Positions 53,369 to 62,200 of a stretch of 64,000 nucleotides of DNA are shown here, one piece after another. Made by a program: the position numbers and the translations under genes. Positions within the stretch are counted from its first letter, which is position 1; every line of letters starts with the position of its first letter. The notes beneath the pieces were generated by a model. That model made no database searches and was not told the DNA's origin. It saw only the letters and a list, made by a program, of their open reading frames with translations. The stretch spans positions 53,326 to 117,325 of the forward strand of contig NZ_CADIJO010000018.1 in the NCBI RefSeq assembly GCF_902859705.1. Direction: 5' to 3'. Source of the DNA: Achromobacter deleyi. GTDB lineage: Bacteria; Pseudomonadota; Gammaproteobacteria; Burkholderiales; Burkholderiaceae_B.

Positions 53369-54331
53369 ATGCACCCGCTTGCCAAAGCCTGCGCCGCCCT
53401 GGCGCTGACCGCTGTGACGACCCTGGCCCACGCCTGGCCCGACAAACCCGTGAAGATCGTGGTGCCCTACCCGCCCGGCGGCAATGTGGACGTGGCCGCG
53501 CGCCTGATCGGGCCGGGCCTGCAGGCGGCGTTCGGCCAGCCGTTCATCGTGGAAAACAAGCCGGGCGCGGGCGGCATGATCGCAGGCGAACAGGTGGCGC
53601 GCTCGGCGCCCGACGGCTACACGCTGTTCATGGCGGCCAACGGGCCCTTGCTGTTCAGCCCCCTGATCTTCAAGCGCCAGGCCTACAAGTGGGACCGCGA
53701 TTTCGAACCCATCAGCTCGGTGTCGTACACGCCGCTGGTGTTGCAGGTGCGGCCCGGCCTGCCGGTCAAGACCCTGGGCGACCTGCTGGCGCTGGCCAAA
53801 CAGGAACCGGGCAAGTTGAACATGGCCTCGCCGGGCGCCGGCACCACCAACCACCTGGTGAGCGAACTGCTGCAATCGTTGACCGGCGCGCGCTGGACCA
53901 CGGCGCAATACAAGGGCAACGCCCCCGCCACCACCGACCTGTTGGGCGGCCAGGTGGACTTCAACTTCGACCAGATCTCGGTATCGCTGCCGTACATCAA
54001 GGAAGGCCGCACGCGCGGCCTGGCCGTGACCACGGCGCAGCGCGTGCCGTCGCTGCCCGACGTGCCCACCTTTGCCGAAGCCGGCGTGCCCGGCATGGAA
54101 GCCGCCACCTTCACCGGCCTGCTCGCGCCCAAGGGCACGCCGCCCGAGGTGCTGGCGCAGCTTAGCCAGGCGCTGGACAAGATCCTGCGCCAGCCCGACA
54201 TCATCCAGCGCTTCCAGGAACTGGGCGCCGATGCCCAGGCCAGTTCGCCCGCCGATTTCACCCGCTACCTGGCCGCGGAAGACGCGCGCTGGACGCCCAT
54301 CATCGAACGCGCCGGCATCACCGCCAACTAG
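53369..54331 (+). CDS. Bug-family (TctC-type) periplasmic solute receptor
   Basis: A 320-residue receptor. A clear signal peptide (CAALALTAVTTLAHA) is followed by WPDKPVKIVVPYPPGGNVDV and FIVENKPGAGGMIAGEQVA, the Bug hallmarks. CAAGGAG precedes the ATG. It leads an apparent six-gene operon of ring- or chain-cleavage enzymes, so its ligand is probably the carboxylate they degrade. There is no TctAB pair nearby. Confidence 0.92.
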   Translation: MHPLAKACAALALTAVTTLAHAWPDKPVKIVVPYPPGGNVDVAARLIGPGLQAAFGQPFIVENKPGAGGMIAGEQVARSAPDGYTLFMAANGPLLFSPLIFKRQAYKWDRDFEPISSVSYTPLVLQVRPGLPVKTLGDLLALAKQEPGKLNMASPGAGTTNHLVSELLQSLTGARWTTAQYKGNAPATTDLLGGQVDFNFDQISVSLPYIKEGRTRGLAVTTAQRVPSLPDVPTFAEAGVPGMEAATFTGLLAPKGTPPEVLAQLSQALDKILRQPDIIQRFQELGADAQASSPADFTRYLAAEDARWTPIIERAGITAN

Positions 54332-54400
54332 GTTGCGCAAGGCGCCTTGTGGCGCCGACCGACCCTGCCCGCTCCCGACTCCCTTCCCTGGCCACACACC

Positions 54401-54781
54401 ATGACACGACAAAGCATCTACGCCGAAGGCTTCAGCCACAAGAACCCCATTCCCGCCGCCTGCCGCGTCGGCAACCTGCTGTATTCCGGCAGCATCCAGG
54501 GCACGGACCCGGCCACGGGCGCCTACGGCGACACGCTGGAGCGCCAGTGCGAGCTGATGTTCGACCACATCCGCCGCATCGTTCAAGCGGGCGGCGGGTC
54601 GCTCGGCCAGATCGCCAAGATGACCGTCTGGATGCGCGACCGCAGCCAGCGCGCGGCGCTCAACGCCGTGTGGCTGCGCGCCTTTCCCGACCCGGCCGAT
54701 CGCCCTGCCCGCCACACCATGCAGGCGGACCTGGACGGCGACAAGCTCATCGAATGCGACTTCGTCGCGGTGCTGGGCTAG
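54401..54781 (+). CDS. RidA-family (YjgF/UK114) protein
   Basis: A 126-residue trimeric-type protein. FSHKNPIPAACRVGNLLYSG opens it, and the Arg of PARHTMQADLDGDKLIECD with the following Glu corresponds to the RidA active site that hydrolyses reactive enamines/imines. In catabolic operons such paralogues often act as deaminases or tautomerases. It is 70 bases after the Bug gene. Confidence 0.88.
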   Translation: MTRQSIYAEGFSHKNPIPAACRVGNLLYSGSIQGTDPATGAYGDTLERQCELMFDHIRRIVQAGGGSLGQIAKMTVWMRDRSQRAALNAVWLRAFPDPADRPARHTMQADLDGDKLIECDFVAVLG

Positions 54782-54805
54782 GGCCTGTCAACACCAAGGA
54801 CCAAC

Positions 54806-55678
54806 ATGCCGCAATACCTGCCCTTTCACCCCCACCCCACCGCGCCGGCCAAGACCTTGCCGCCGAAAGCCTGCGACAGCCAGTTCCACGTGTTCGGGCC
54901 CGTCGACCGCTACCCGGTGCGTCCCGGCGCGGCCTATGAAATGCCCAGCGCCACCATCGACACCGCGCTGCGCCTGCACCGCCTGCTGGGCATCGAGCGC
55001 GGCGTCATCGTGCAGGCCACCACCTACGGCGCCGACCACCAGGTGGTGCTGGACGGCCTGGCCACGGCCGGCCCCGGCTACCGCGGCTGCGCCAATGCGC
55101 TGGTGCTGGCCGAACGCGACGACGCCTACATCGCCCGGCTGCACGACGCGGGCGTGCGCGGCGCGCGCTTCACCCGCCAGGGCCTGGGCATCAGCATGGA
55201 CCCGGCCACGTTCCAGCGCGCCATCGACCGCATCCGCGAACTGGGCTGGTACGCCAAATTCCAGCCCGAACCCGACGGCATGATGGCGCAGGCGGCGCAG
55301 TTCGAAGCGCTGGACATTCCGGTGCTGATCGACCACATGGGCCGCGCCGATCCCACCGCCGGGGCCGACGACCCCACGCGCCGCAAGCTGGTCGAGTTGC
55401 TGGGCCGGGGCAACTTCTGGGTAATGCTGTCGCTGACCGAAAAGCTGTCGCGATCCGGCCCGCCCTGGGACGACGTGGTGCCGCTGGCCCATGCGCTGAT
55501 CGCCGCCAACCCCGACCGCGTCGTCTGGGGCAGCGACTGGCCCCACCCCGTGTCCGTCAAGCAGCCGCCCGACGAGGGCCGCCTGGTGGATCAGCTGCAC
55601 CGCTACGCGGGCGACGCCGCCACGCTCAAGAAAATCCTGGTCGACAACCCGGCCCGCCTTTTTGGATTCGACGCATGA
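54806..55678 (+). CDS. Amidohydrolase-family TIM-barrel hydrolase (LigI/lactonase-like)
   Basis: A 290-residue hydrolase. The strand-1 motif is CDSQFHVFGP, a variant of DxHxH with Gln in place of the first His. Later come IDHMGRADP and VWGSDWPHP with the conserved Asp, ending NPARLFGF. The LigI/lactonase group includes metal-independent members, so the altered motif need not mean inactivity. It may open a lactone or hydrolyse a carboxylate ester for the next enzymes. It lies 25 bases after RidA. Confidence 0.85.
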   Translation: MPQYLPFHPHPTAPAKTLPPKACDSQFHVFGPVDRYPVRPGAAYEMPSATIDTALRLHRLLGIERGVIVQATTYGADHQVVLDGLATAGPGYRGCANALVLAERDDAYIARLHDAGVRGARFTRQGLGISMDPATFQRAIDRIRELGWYAKFQPEPDGMMAQAAQFEALDIPVLIDHMGRADPTAGADDPTRRKLVELLGRGNFWVMLSLTEKLSRSGPPWDDVVPLAHALIAANPDRVVWGSDWPHPVSVKQPPDEGRLVDQLHRYAGDAATLKKILVDNPARLFGFDA

Positions 55679-56538
55679 AACTCCTGTCCTTTGAATACCA
55701 GGGCCGCCCCGGCTTCGGCCTGCTGCGCGGCGACGCGGTCGTCGACCTGAGCCAGCAGGGCCATGCCGACCTGCATGCCGTGCTGGCGGCCGGCGCCCTG
55801 CCGCGCCTGGCCGACCTGGCCGCGGGCCTGGACGCCACGCTGCCGCTGGCGGCCCTGACCCTGCGCCCGCCCATTGCCGCGCCCGGCAAGATCATCTGCG
55901 TGGGCGTCAACTACGGCAACCGCAACGAAGAATACAAAGACGGCAGCGCGCCGCCGCAATACCCCAGCGTGTTCCCGCGCTTTCCCGAATCGTTCGTGGG
56001 CCACGGCCAGCCGCTGCTGCGGCCGCCGGAATCCGAACAGCTGGACTACGAAGGCGAAATCGCCCTGGTCATCGGCAAGGCTGGCCGCCGCATCGCCGCA
56101 GCCGACGCCTGGTCGCACGTGGCCGGCCTGACCTGCCTGAACGAAGGCACCATCCGCGACTGGCTGCGCCACGGCAAGTTCAACGTCACCCAAGGCAAGA
56201 ACTGGGACGCCAGCGGGTCCATGGGCCCTTGGCTCGTCACCGCCGACGAGTTCGACCCCCGCGCGCCGCTGACCGTCACCACCCGCGTCAATGGCGAGAT
56301 TCGCCAGCACGACACCACCGCCAACCTGATGTTCCCGTTCGATGAACTGATTCGCTACATCTCCACCTGGACCACCCTGCAACCCGGCGACGTCATTTCC
56401 ACCGGCACGCCGATCGGCGCGGGCGTGCGCTTCACGCCGCCCCGTTTCCTGAAACCCGGTGACGTGGTCGAGGTGGAAGTCTCGGGCATCGGCACGCTCT
56501 CCAACCCCGTGGCCGACGAAGCGGCCGCGCGCTCTTGA
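55675..56538 (+). CDS. Fumarylacetoacetate hydrolase-family protein
   Basis: A 287-residue FAH-fold enzyme. After a lid segment, IICVGVNYGNRNEEY, the metal-binding LDYEGEIALVIGKAG and CLNEGTIRDWLRHGKFNVTQ, and STGTPIGAG are all present. The family cleaves C-C bonds of beta-diketones or decarboxylates oxo-acids. It overlaps the amidohydrolase by ATGA, so the two are coupled. Confidence 0.9.
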   Translation: MKLLSFEYQGRPGFGLLRGDAVVDLSQQGHADLHAVLAAGALPRLADLAAGLDATLPLAALTLRPPIAAPGKIICVGVNYGNRNEEYKDGSAPPQYPSVFPRFPESFVGHGQPLLRPPESEQLDYEGEIALVIGKAGRRIAAADAWSHVAGLTCLNEGTIRDWLRHGKFNVTQGKNWDASGSMGPWLVTADEFDPRAPLTVTTRVNGEIRQHDTTANLMFPFDELIRYISTWTTLQPGDVISTGTPIGAGVRFTPPRFLKPGDVVEVEVSGIGTLSNPVADEAAARS

Positions 56539-56548
56539 GGTAAGCCCC

Positions 56549-57331
56549 ATGTTGAATGAAGCCTCCCGCCAACGCGCCGCCGACCTGCTGATCGAGGCCG
56601 AACGCACCGGCGTGCCCACCACCCAGCTGGACCAGGCCTTTCCCGGCATCGAGATCGACGACGCCTACGCCATCCAGCAACGCATCATCGCCGCCAAGCT
56701 GGCGGCCGGCGCGCGGCTGCGCGGCCACAAGATCGGCCTGACGTCCAAGGCCATGCAAAGCACCGTCGGCATCAACGAACCCGACTACGGCCATTTGCTG
56801 GACACCATGTTCTTCCAGGATGGCGACACCATCGCCACCGATACACTCATCGTGCCCCGCGTGGAAGTCGAGCTTGCCTTCGTGCTGGGCAAGCCGCTCA
56901 AGGGCCCGGACGTGACGCTGTTCGACGTGCTGGACGCGACCGACTACGTGGTGCCGGCGCTGGAACTGATCGACGGGCGCAGCAAGTACCCGCGCCGCAT
57001 CGTCGACAACATCGCCGACAACGCCGCCTGCGCCGGCATCATCCTGGGCGGGCGCCCCGTACGGCCGCTGGACGTGGACCTGCGCTGGGTCGGCGCGCTG
57101 CTCTTGAAGAACGGCGTCATCGAAGAGTCGGGCGTGTCCGCCGCCGTGCTGGGACACCCGGCCATGGGCATCGTCTGGCTGGCCAACAAACTCGCGCAGC
57201 ACGATACCGGCCTGCAAGCCGGCCACGTCGTGCTGGCCGGCTCGTTCACCCGCACCGTCGCGGTCGCCAAGGGCGACACCATCCACGCCGACTACGGTCC
57301 GCTGGGCAGCATCTCGGTGCATTTCTCGTAA
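56549..57331 (+). CDS. hpaH: 2-oxo-hept-3-ene-1,7-dioate hydratase-like (HpaH/MhpD family)
   Basis: A 260-residue hydratase of the 2-oxopent-4-enoate/oxohepta-3-enedioate family. [20 protein letters not shown] near residue 55 and the metal-site stretch [20 protein letters not shown] are family marks. It adds water to a 2-oxo-ene acid to give a 4-hydroxy-2-oxo acid, the substrate of the next gene product. GAGG precedes its ATG, ten bases after the FAH stop. The symbol rests on family and context. Confidence 0.85.
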   Translation: MLNEASRQRAADLLIEAERTGVPTTQLDQAFPGIEIDDAYAIQQRIIAAKLAAGARLRGHKIGLTSKAMQSTVGINEPDYGHLLDTMFFQDGDTIATDTLIVPRVEVELAFVLGKPLKGPDVTLFDVLDATDYVVPALELIDGRSKYPRRIVDNIADNAACAGIILGGRPVRPLDVDLRWVGALLLKNGVIEESGVSAAVLGHPAMGIVWLANKLAQHDTGLQAGHVVLAGSFTRTVAVAKGDTIHADYGPLGSISVHFS

Positions 57332-57341
57332 GGAAACGGCC

Positions 57342-58112
57342 GTGCAACTTCCCCTCAACACATTCAAGCGGGCCCTGCGCGACCAACGCCACCAGACCGG
57401 CCTGTGGGTCACGCTGGCCAACCCCAACAGCGCCGAACTCGTGGCCGGGTCGGGCTTTGACTGGCTGCTGCTGGATACCGAGCATTCACCCGCCCTGCTG
57501 CCCACGGTGATGGCGCAGTTGCAGGCGGTGGCCGCCTACCCCTGCCATCCCGTCGTACGCCCGACCTGGAACGACAACCTGCAGATCAAGCGCTACCTGG
57601 ACATCGGCGCGCAGACCCTGCTGCTGCCCTACGTGCAGAACGCCGCCGAAGCCGAACACGCCGTGGCCGGCATGCGCTATGCGCCGCGCGGCGTACGCGG
57701 CGTGGGCGGCACCGTGCGCGCCACCCGCTATGGCCGCGTCGCCGACTACATGCAGCGCTGCGAAGACGAACTGTGCCTGCTGATCCAGGCCGAAACCGGC
57801 GAAGCGCTGGAACAGCTGGACGCCATGGTGGCCGTCGACGGCGTGGACGGCGTCTTCATCGGCCCGGCCGACCTGGCCGCCAGCCTGGGCTACCCCGGAG
57901 AACCCGGCCACCCCAAGGTGGTGGCCGCGGTCGAATCCGCCATCGCCCGCATTCGTAAGGCGGGCAAGGCGCCCGGGGTGCTGACCGTGGACGAAACGCT
58001 GGCGCGGCGCTACATGGCCGCGGGCAGCCTGTTCACCGCGGTCGGGGTCGACGCGGCCTTGCTGGCCAGGCAGTGCGATCAATTGGCGCAGCGGTTCAAC
58101 GCGGCCGCGTAG
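57342..58112 (+). CDS. hpaI: 4-hydroxy-2-oxoheptanedioate aldolase-like (HpaI, class II aldolase)
   Basis: A 256-residue pyruvate aldolase. LWVTLANPNSAELVAGSGFD, DTEHSP (catalytic His), PVVRPTWND (Arg), IQAETGEALEQLDA (metal Glu) and IGPADLAASLG (metal Asp) are all intact. It cleaves a 4-hydroxy-2-oxo acid into pyruvate and an aldehyde. GTG at 57342 is the start, after AAGGAAA. It ends the operon. Confidence 0.9.
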   Translation: MQLPLNTFKRALRDQRHQTGLWVTLANPNSAELVAGSGFDWLLLDTEHSPALLPTVMAQLQAVAAYPCHPVVRPTWNDNLQIKRYLDIGAQTLLLPYVQNAAEAEHAVAGMRYAPRGVRGVGGTVRATRYGRVADYMQRCEDELCLLIQAETGEALEQLDAMVAVDGVDGVFIGPADLAASLGYPGEPGHPKVVAAVESAIARIRKAGKAPGVLTVDETLARRYMAAGSLFTAVGVDAALLARQCDQLAQRFNAAA

Positions 58113-58257
58113 CAGCGCAAGACGCGAGCCTGGCCGCGCGGGGCCGCACGGCCAGGCGCTTGCCCCCTGGAACGCGCGCCTGACCGCGCTGCCGGGCACG
58201 GGCAAGCCGCCGCGCTTGCGGGTACGCTATCGGTTTTCTCACTTGCCGAGCCTTCGC

Positions 58258-58743
58258 ATGTCCGACAACGCCCAAGCCTTTGACGCCGCCACCTATATCG
58301 CCCAGAGCCTGGAAGGCCTTCGCGCCGCCACCGCCGCGCACTGCGGCACCTGGCACCTGGACGAGGCCGAGCAATGGTCCGTGGACATGGACAGCGGCCT
58401 GATCCTGTTCCAGTTGCCCGGCGGCATGATCGCCCGCGCGCCGGTGCAGATCGTCGGCACCACCAACAGCGCCGACGGCTCCTTCCTGTGGGGCTGGGAC
58501 CACCCTTCCGTGCCCGCCGAACTGGCCGAACACGCACAACTGGCGCAGGCCTTCGGCCAGGCCCACGGCCTGCCCGCCTACACCACCCGCCAGGTGGCCT
58601 GCGAAGACGAACAGGCCTGGGAATTCACCGCCGTCGCCATGCGCCTGGGCGAAGCCAGCGGCGCGTATCGCGCACAGGCGTCGGACACGGCGTATGTGTG
58701 GATGACGTTCGGGCAAGTCACGTTGTCGAAGGCGGAAGCCTAA
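58258..58743 (+). CDS. DUF6882-family protein
   Basis: A 161-residue protein of no known function: HCGTWHLDEAEQWSVDMDSG, VQIVGTTNSADGSFLWGWDH and the closing strand AYVWMTFGQVTL fit the DUF6882 group. The ATG at 58258 is chosen over an in-frame ATG 14 codons upstream. Its stop overlaps the end of the convergent citrate synthase gene by four bases. Confidence 0.75.
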   Translation: MSDNAQAFDAATYIAQSLEGLRAATAAHCGTWHLDEAEQWSVDMDSGLILFQLPGGMIARAPVQIVGTTNSADGSFLWGWDHPSVPAELAEHAQLAQAFGQAHGLPAYTTRQVACEDEQAWEFTAVAMRLGEASGAYRAQASDTAYVWMTFGQVTLSKAEA

Positions 58744-59933
58744 GCCGGCTTTTCCGGCCGCACGCCGGTATACGCCGCGCGCGGCCGGATCACATTCTGG
58801 CTGCCGCGCTGCTCCAGCCCATGCGCCAGCCAGCCGATCGAGCGGCCCAGCGCGAACAGGCCGAATGCCGCGCCCACCGGCAGCCCCAGGTGGCGGCGCA
58901 CCGCCACCAGCGCGAAGTCCAGCGACGGACGCTGCCCCACCAAGCCGAACGCCTGGTCGATGAACGACTGCCACGCCGCGCGCTGCGGCAGGATGCGGCC
59001 CAGCATGGCGATCGCGCGCGGATCGCCGCCCGGGTAGAGATGGTGGCCGAAACCCGGCAGGTCTTCGCCGCGCGCCAGGCGTTCGCGCAAGGTCGCGCCC
59101 GCGTCGCCGCCGCGGTCCCGCTCGTCCCATAGCGCTTCCACGCGTGCCGTGGTGCCGCCATGGCGCCCGCCCGTCAGCGCCGCCAGGCCGCCGACGATGC
59201 CTGCGCGCAGGCTGGCGCCGGTGGATGCGATGCAACGCGCCGTGAAACTCGATGCGTTCAATTCGTGGTCTGCGCTGAGCACCAGCGCCATCCGGACCAG
59301 ATCCGCACCGGCGGCGTCCAGGCCCCAGGCGCGGGCGCACTGCACGTGAATCGGCGAGGTATCCGGCGGCGCCTGCAACAGGCACGCGGCCAGCATGCGC
59401 ACCAGATCGCCGCACCCCTGCGCCTGGCGCGCCGCGGCGCCTTGCCACAACGCGGTCGCATCGTCGTCGCTGGCCGCGGTGAACAGCGGCAGCAGCGAGC
59501 TTTCCGCACGCTGCCCGCGATGCTGCGCGAGCAAGCCGGCCAGCCCGTCGGGCCACGGCAGCGCGGGCCCGCCGAACGCGGTGCGCGCATCGCACTGCCA
59601 CAGATGCGCCGCCACGGCCTCCACCGAATCCGACTCGGCCAGCGTCACCGCGTTGACGCCGCGGTAGTACATCTGCCCGTCTTCGATCAGCGTGATGGCC
59701 GATTCCAGCACCGGCAGCCCCCAGCTCAGCGTCGCCTTGGCGACTTCCTTGGGTTTGCGGCCCCGCGTGCGCTGCGCGGCCAACCGTTCGACGTCGTCGG
59801 CCAGATAGCGGCTTTCGCGGTGGCTGTCGCCCGCTTCGGCATGCAGCAGGCCGCGGCTGACATAGGCGTACAGCGTCTGGCGCGACACGCCCAGGCGGGC
59901 GGCGGCTTCGGAAGAAGACAGGTAGTTGGGCAT
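58740..59933 (-). CDS. Citrate synthase-family protein with N-terminal MerR-like helix-turn-helix
   Basis: A 397-residue fusion. Residues 1-55 are a MerR/excisionase-type HTH (SSSEAAARLGVSRQTLYAYV, then SRGLLHAEAGDSHRESRYLA). The rest is citrate synthase-like with the three catalytic residues in place: H223 in SADHELNASSF, H297 in GFGHHLYPGGDPRA and D339 in RPSLDFALVAV. It could condense an acyl-CoA with an oxo-acid, and may sense its ligand to control DNA. It is divergent from a CoA-transferase gene; a perfect palindrome lies between. The family is known but uncharacterised. Confidence 0.87.
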   Translation of the reverse strand: MPNYLSSSEAAARLGVSRQTLYAYVSRGLLHAEAGDSHRESRYLADDVERLAAQRTRGRKPKEVAKATLSWGLPVLESAITLIEDGQMYYRGVNAVTLAESDSVEAVAAHLWQCDARTAFGGPALPWPDGLAGLLAQHRGQRAESSLLPLFTAASDDDATALWQGAAARQAQGCGDLVRMLAACLLQAPPDTSPIHVQCARAWGLDAAGADLVRMALVLSADHELNASSFTARCIASTGASLRAGIVGGLAALTGGRHGGTTARVEALWDERDRGGDAGATLRERLARGEDLPGFGHHLYPGGDPRAIAMLGRILPQRAAWQSFIDQAFGLVGQRPSLDFALVAVRRHLGLPVGAAFGLFALGRSIGWLAHGLEQRGSQNVIRPRAAYTGVRPEKPA

Positions 59934-60007
59934 GGCGCGCAGAGGGGGAAGAAAGGTCGCAAAGTCACAAGCGGCGGGGCCACCCGGCAGTCGGCCCGCT
60001 CGATAAG

Positions 60008-60032
60008 TTGATTAATTTAATCAATATTGACA
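60008..60032. promoter_or_regulatory. Perfect palindrome plus promoter between citrate synthase-HTH and CoA-transferase genes
   Basis: TTGATTAA, T, TTAATCAA at 60008-60024 is a perfect inverted repeat. It is followed at once by TTGACA (60027-60032) and, 16 bases on, TAGGCT as a weak -10 for the CoA-transferase. A natural operator for the HTH-bearing citrate synthase or another regulator. Confidence 0.55.
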
Positions 60033-60085
60033 ATTAAAACCAGAAGAATAGGCTGTCGACATTGCTTGATGAACCAGGAAACGCC

Positions 60086-61492
60086 ATGTCCGCCTCCCAC
60101 CACGATCCGATCTCGCCGCCCCCCGCCTTCGCCGATTACCTGCGCCAGTTCTGGCTCGCCGCCGGCGGCGACGCCGCCCGCTTGCCCGGTGTCAGCGTGA
60201 CCGGCCACGGCGCGCTGCCGTCCGCTTTTGCCGTCACCGACTTCGCCACCGCCGCCATCGGCGCCGCCGGCCTGGCGCTGGCGGAATTCGCCGCCGCCGG
60301 GTCTGGCGACCTGGCGCCCGTGCAGGTCGACCGGCGCCTGGCATCCCTGTGGTTCGGCACCACCCTGCGTCCCGTCGGCTGGACGTCCCCGCCGCTCTGG
60401 GATGCGGTGGCGGGCGACTATCTGGCGTCCGACGGCTGGATACGGCTGCACACCAACGCCCCCCATCATCGCGACGCCGCCCTGGCCGTGCTGGGTGTCG
60501 CGGCCGAGCGCGCCGCCGTCGCCCAGGCCGTGGCCCGCTGGCGCGCCGACGACCTGGAAGCGGCCGTGGTCGAACACAACGGTTGCGCCGCCGCCATGCG
60601 CAGCCTGGACGCCTGGGCGGCCCACCCCCAGGGCCGCAGCGTGGCCGCCGAACCGCTGCTGCACCGCGCGACCGGCGTTCAAGCCGCCCGCCCCGGCTGG
60701 CAGATTCCGCGCCAGCGCCCGCTGCAAGGCATCCGCGTGCTGGACCTGACCCGCATCCTGGCCGGCCCCGTCGCCACGCGCTTTCTGGCGGGCTTTGGCG
60801 CCGACGTGCTGCGCATCGACCCCATCGGCTGGGAAGAACCCGGCACCGTGCCCGAAGTGGTACTGGGCAAGCGCTGCGCGCGGCTCAACCTGAAAGACCC
60901 CGCCGACCGCGCCGTGCTCGAACAGTTGCTGGGTCAGGCCGACGTGATGATCCACGGCTACCGCCCCGACGCCCTGGCGCGCCTGGGCCTGGACGCCGAC
61001 CGCCGCCGCGCCCTCAACCCCGCGCTGGTGGATGTGTCGCTGGACGCCTACGGCTGGACCGGCCCCTGGCATGGCCGCCGCGGCTACGACAGCCTGGTGC
61101 AGATGAGCACCGGCATTGCCTATGCCGGCATGCGCGCGGCGGGCAGCGACCGCCCCGTGCCGCTGCCCTGCCAGGCCATCGACCACGCCACCGGCTACCT
61201 GATGGCCACGGCAGCGCTGCGCGGCCTGACCGAACGCTACGCGAGCGGCGTGGGCGGCAGCGCCCGAGCCTCGTTGGCACGGACCGCGCAGGTGCTGGTG
61301 GCGCATGCGGGCGCATTGCAGGGCGGACCGGCCTTGGCGCCCGAATCGCCGCAGGACCTGACGGCGGCAATCGAAGAAACCTCGTGGGGCCCGGTGCGGC
61401 GCGTCAACGCACCGCTGCGGGTGGGTGACATCGCGCAAGCGTGGGATTACCCCGCCAGCGCGTTGGGGTCGAGCCAGCCGCAGTGGCGGTGA
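60086..61492 (+). CDS. Family III CoA-transferase (CaiB/BaiF), long form
   Basis: A 468-residue protein. The CaiB Rossmann half (GIRVLDLTRILAGPVATRFL, then GADVLRIDPIGWEEP and LVDVSLDAYGWTGPW) starts only near residue 215. The first 210 residues look like the C-terminal part of a CoA-transferase (SDGWIRLHTNAP), so the domain order appears rotated or two degenerate halves are fused. It should move CoA between acids; with the divergent citrate synthase it may activate an acid for condensation. CAGGAAACG precedes ATG 60086. Confidence 0.85.
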   Translation: MSASHHDPISPPPAFADYLRQFWLAAGGDAARLPGVSVTGHGALPSAFAVTDFATAAIGAAGLALAEFAAAGSGDLAPVQVDRRLASLWFGTTLRPVGWTSPPLWDAVAGDYLASDGWIRLHTNAPHHRDAALAVLGVAAERAAVAQAVARWRADDLEAAVVEHNGCAAAMRSLDAWAAHPQGRSVAAEPLLHRATGVQAARPGWQIPRQRPLQGIRVLDLTRILAGPVATRFLAGFGADVLRIDPIGWEEPGTVPEVVLGKRCARLNLKDPADRAVLEQLLGQADVMIHGYRPDALARLGLDADRRRALNPALVDVSLDAYGWTGPWHGRRGYDSLVQMSTGIAYAGMRAAGSDRPVPLPCQAIDHATGYLMATAALRGLTERYASGVGGSARASLARTAQVLVAHAGALQGGPALAPESPQDLTAAIEETSWGPVRRVNAPLRVGDIAQAWDYPASALGSSQPQWR

Positions 61493-61549
61493 CTGCAGGG
61501 GTGGGCAAGTCGTGGGACGCAGCCGCCATGAACGGCGCGCGCTTTGCGT

Positions 61550-62056
61550 TCATGCCTTCGGGTGCGGCGCGAGCTGTGCAACAGATTCTGCGTACTCTGG
61601 AAACGCCGCGGCCAACGCCGCCGCGTCCGCCAGTTCGAATTCAGAAAACTCGAAACCCGGCGCGACCGTGCAGCCCACCAACGCGAGATGCTCAGGCGCC
61701 GCACAGCGCGCACCAAACCAGCATCCCGCTGGCACGACGGCCTGGAACACACTGCCCGGATGCGTAAGCGGGTTACCCAGCCGGTGGACCGTCAACCCGT
61801 CGCCCTCGCTGAGCACCCACACCTCGAGCGGATCGCCCGCGTAGAAATGCCAGATTTCGTCCGAGCCGATCCTGTGCCACGAGGAATACGCCCCATCACA
61901 CAACAAGTAATAGATCGCCGTTGATGCGGACCGCGATGCCCCATCTGCCGCCCGCAAGATCGAATCGGCCGCACGATAGGTTTCACGAAAATAGCCCCCT
62001 TCGGGGTGTGGCTGCAGGTCAAACTGCGCAATCAGGTCGGCGGCAGAAATTGGCAT
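61550..62056 (-). CDS. Cupin-superfamily protein, DUF985
   Basis: A 168-residue cupin. FDLQPHPEGGYFRETYRAAD, STAIYYLLCDGAYSSWHRIG and IWHFYAGDPLEVWVLSEGDG are DUF985 family marks, with HxE and Glu residues suited to metal or nucleotide-sugar binding. Function is unknown. The start at 62056 (MPISAADL) lacks a good ribosome site, and an in-frame ATG at 62095 would add 13 residues. Confidence 0.85.
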   Translation of the reverse strand: MPISAADLIAQFDLQPHPEGGYFRETYRAADSILRAADGASRSASTAIYYLLCDGAYSSWHRIGSDEIWHFYAGDPLEVWVLSEGDGLTVHRLGNPLTHPGSVFQAVVPAGCWFGARCAAPEHLALVGCTVAPGFEFSEFELADAAALAAAFPEYAESVAQLAPHPKA

Positions 62057-62200
62057 GGCATGTGAGATCAATGAAGGGATGAATTGGCTCGGCAACGGAC
62101 CGTCAACAACAGACCGATCTGCCCTGATTACGTCTGAACGCTCGACGGGCAGGACGGTATCTTATTCTCCAGAGGTGTCGTGCGTAAGTACGGCGCCCGC

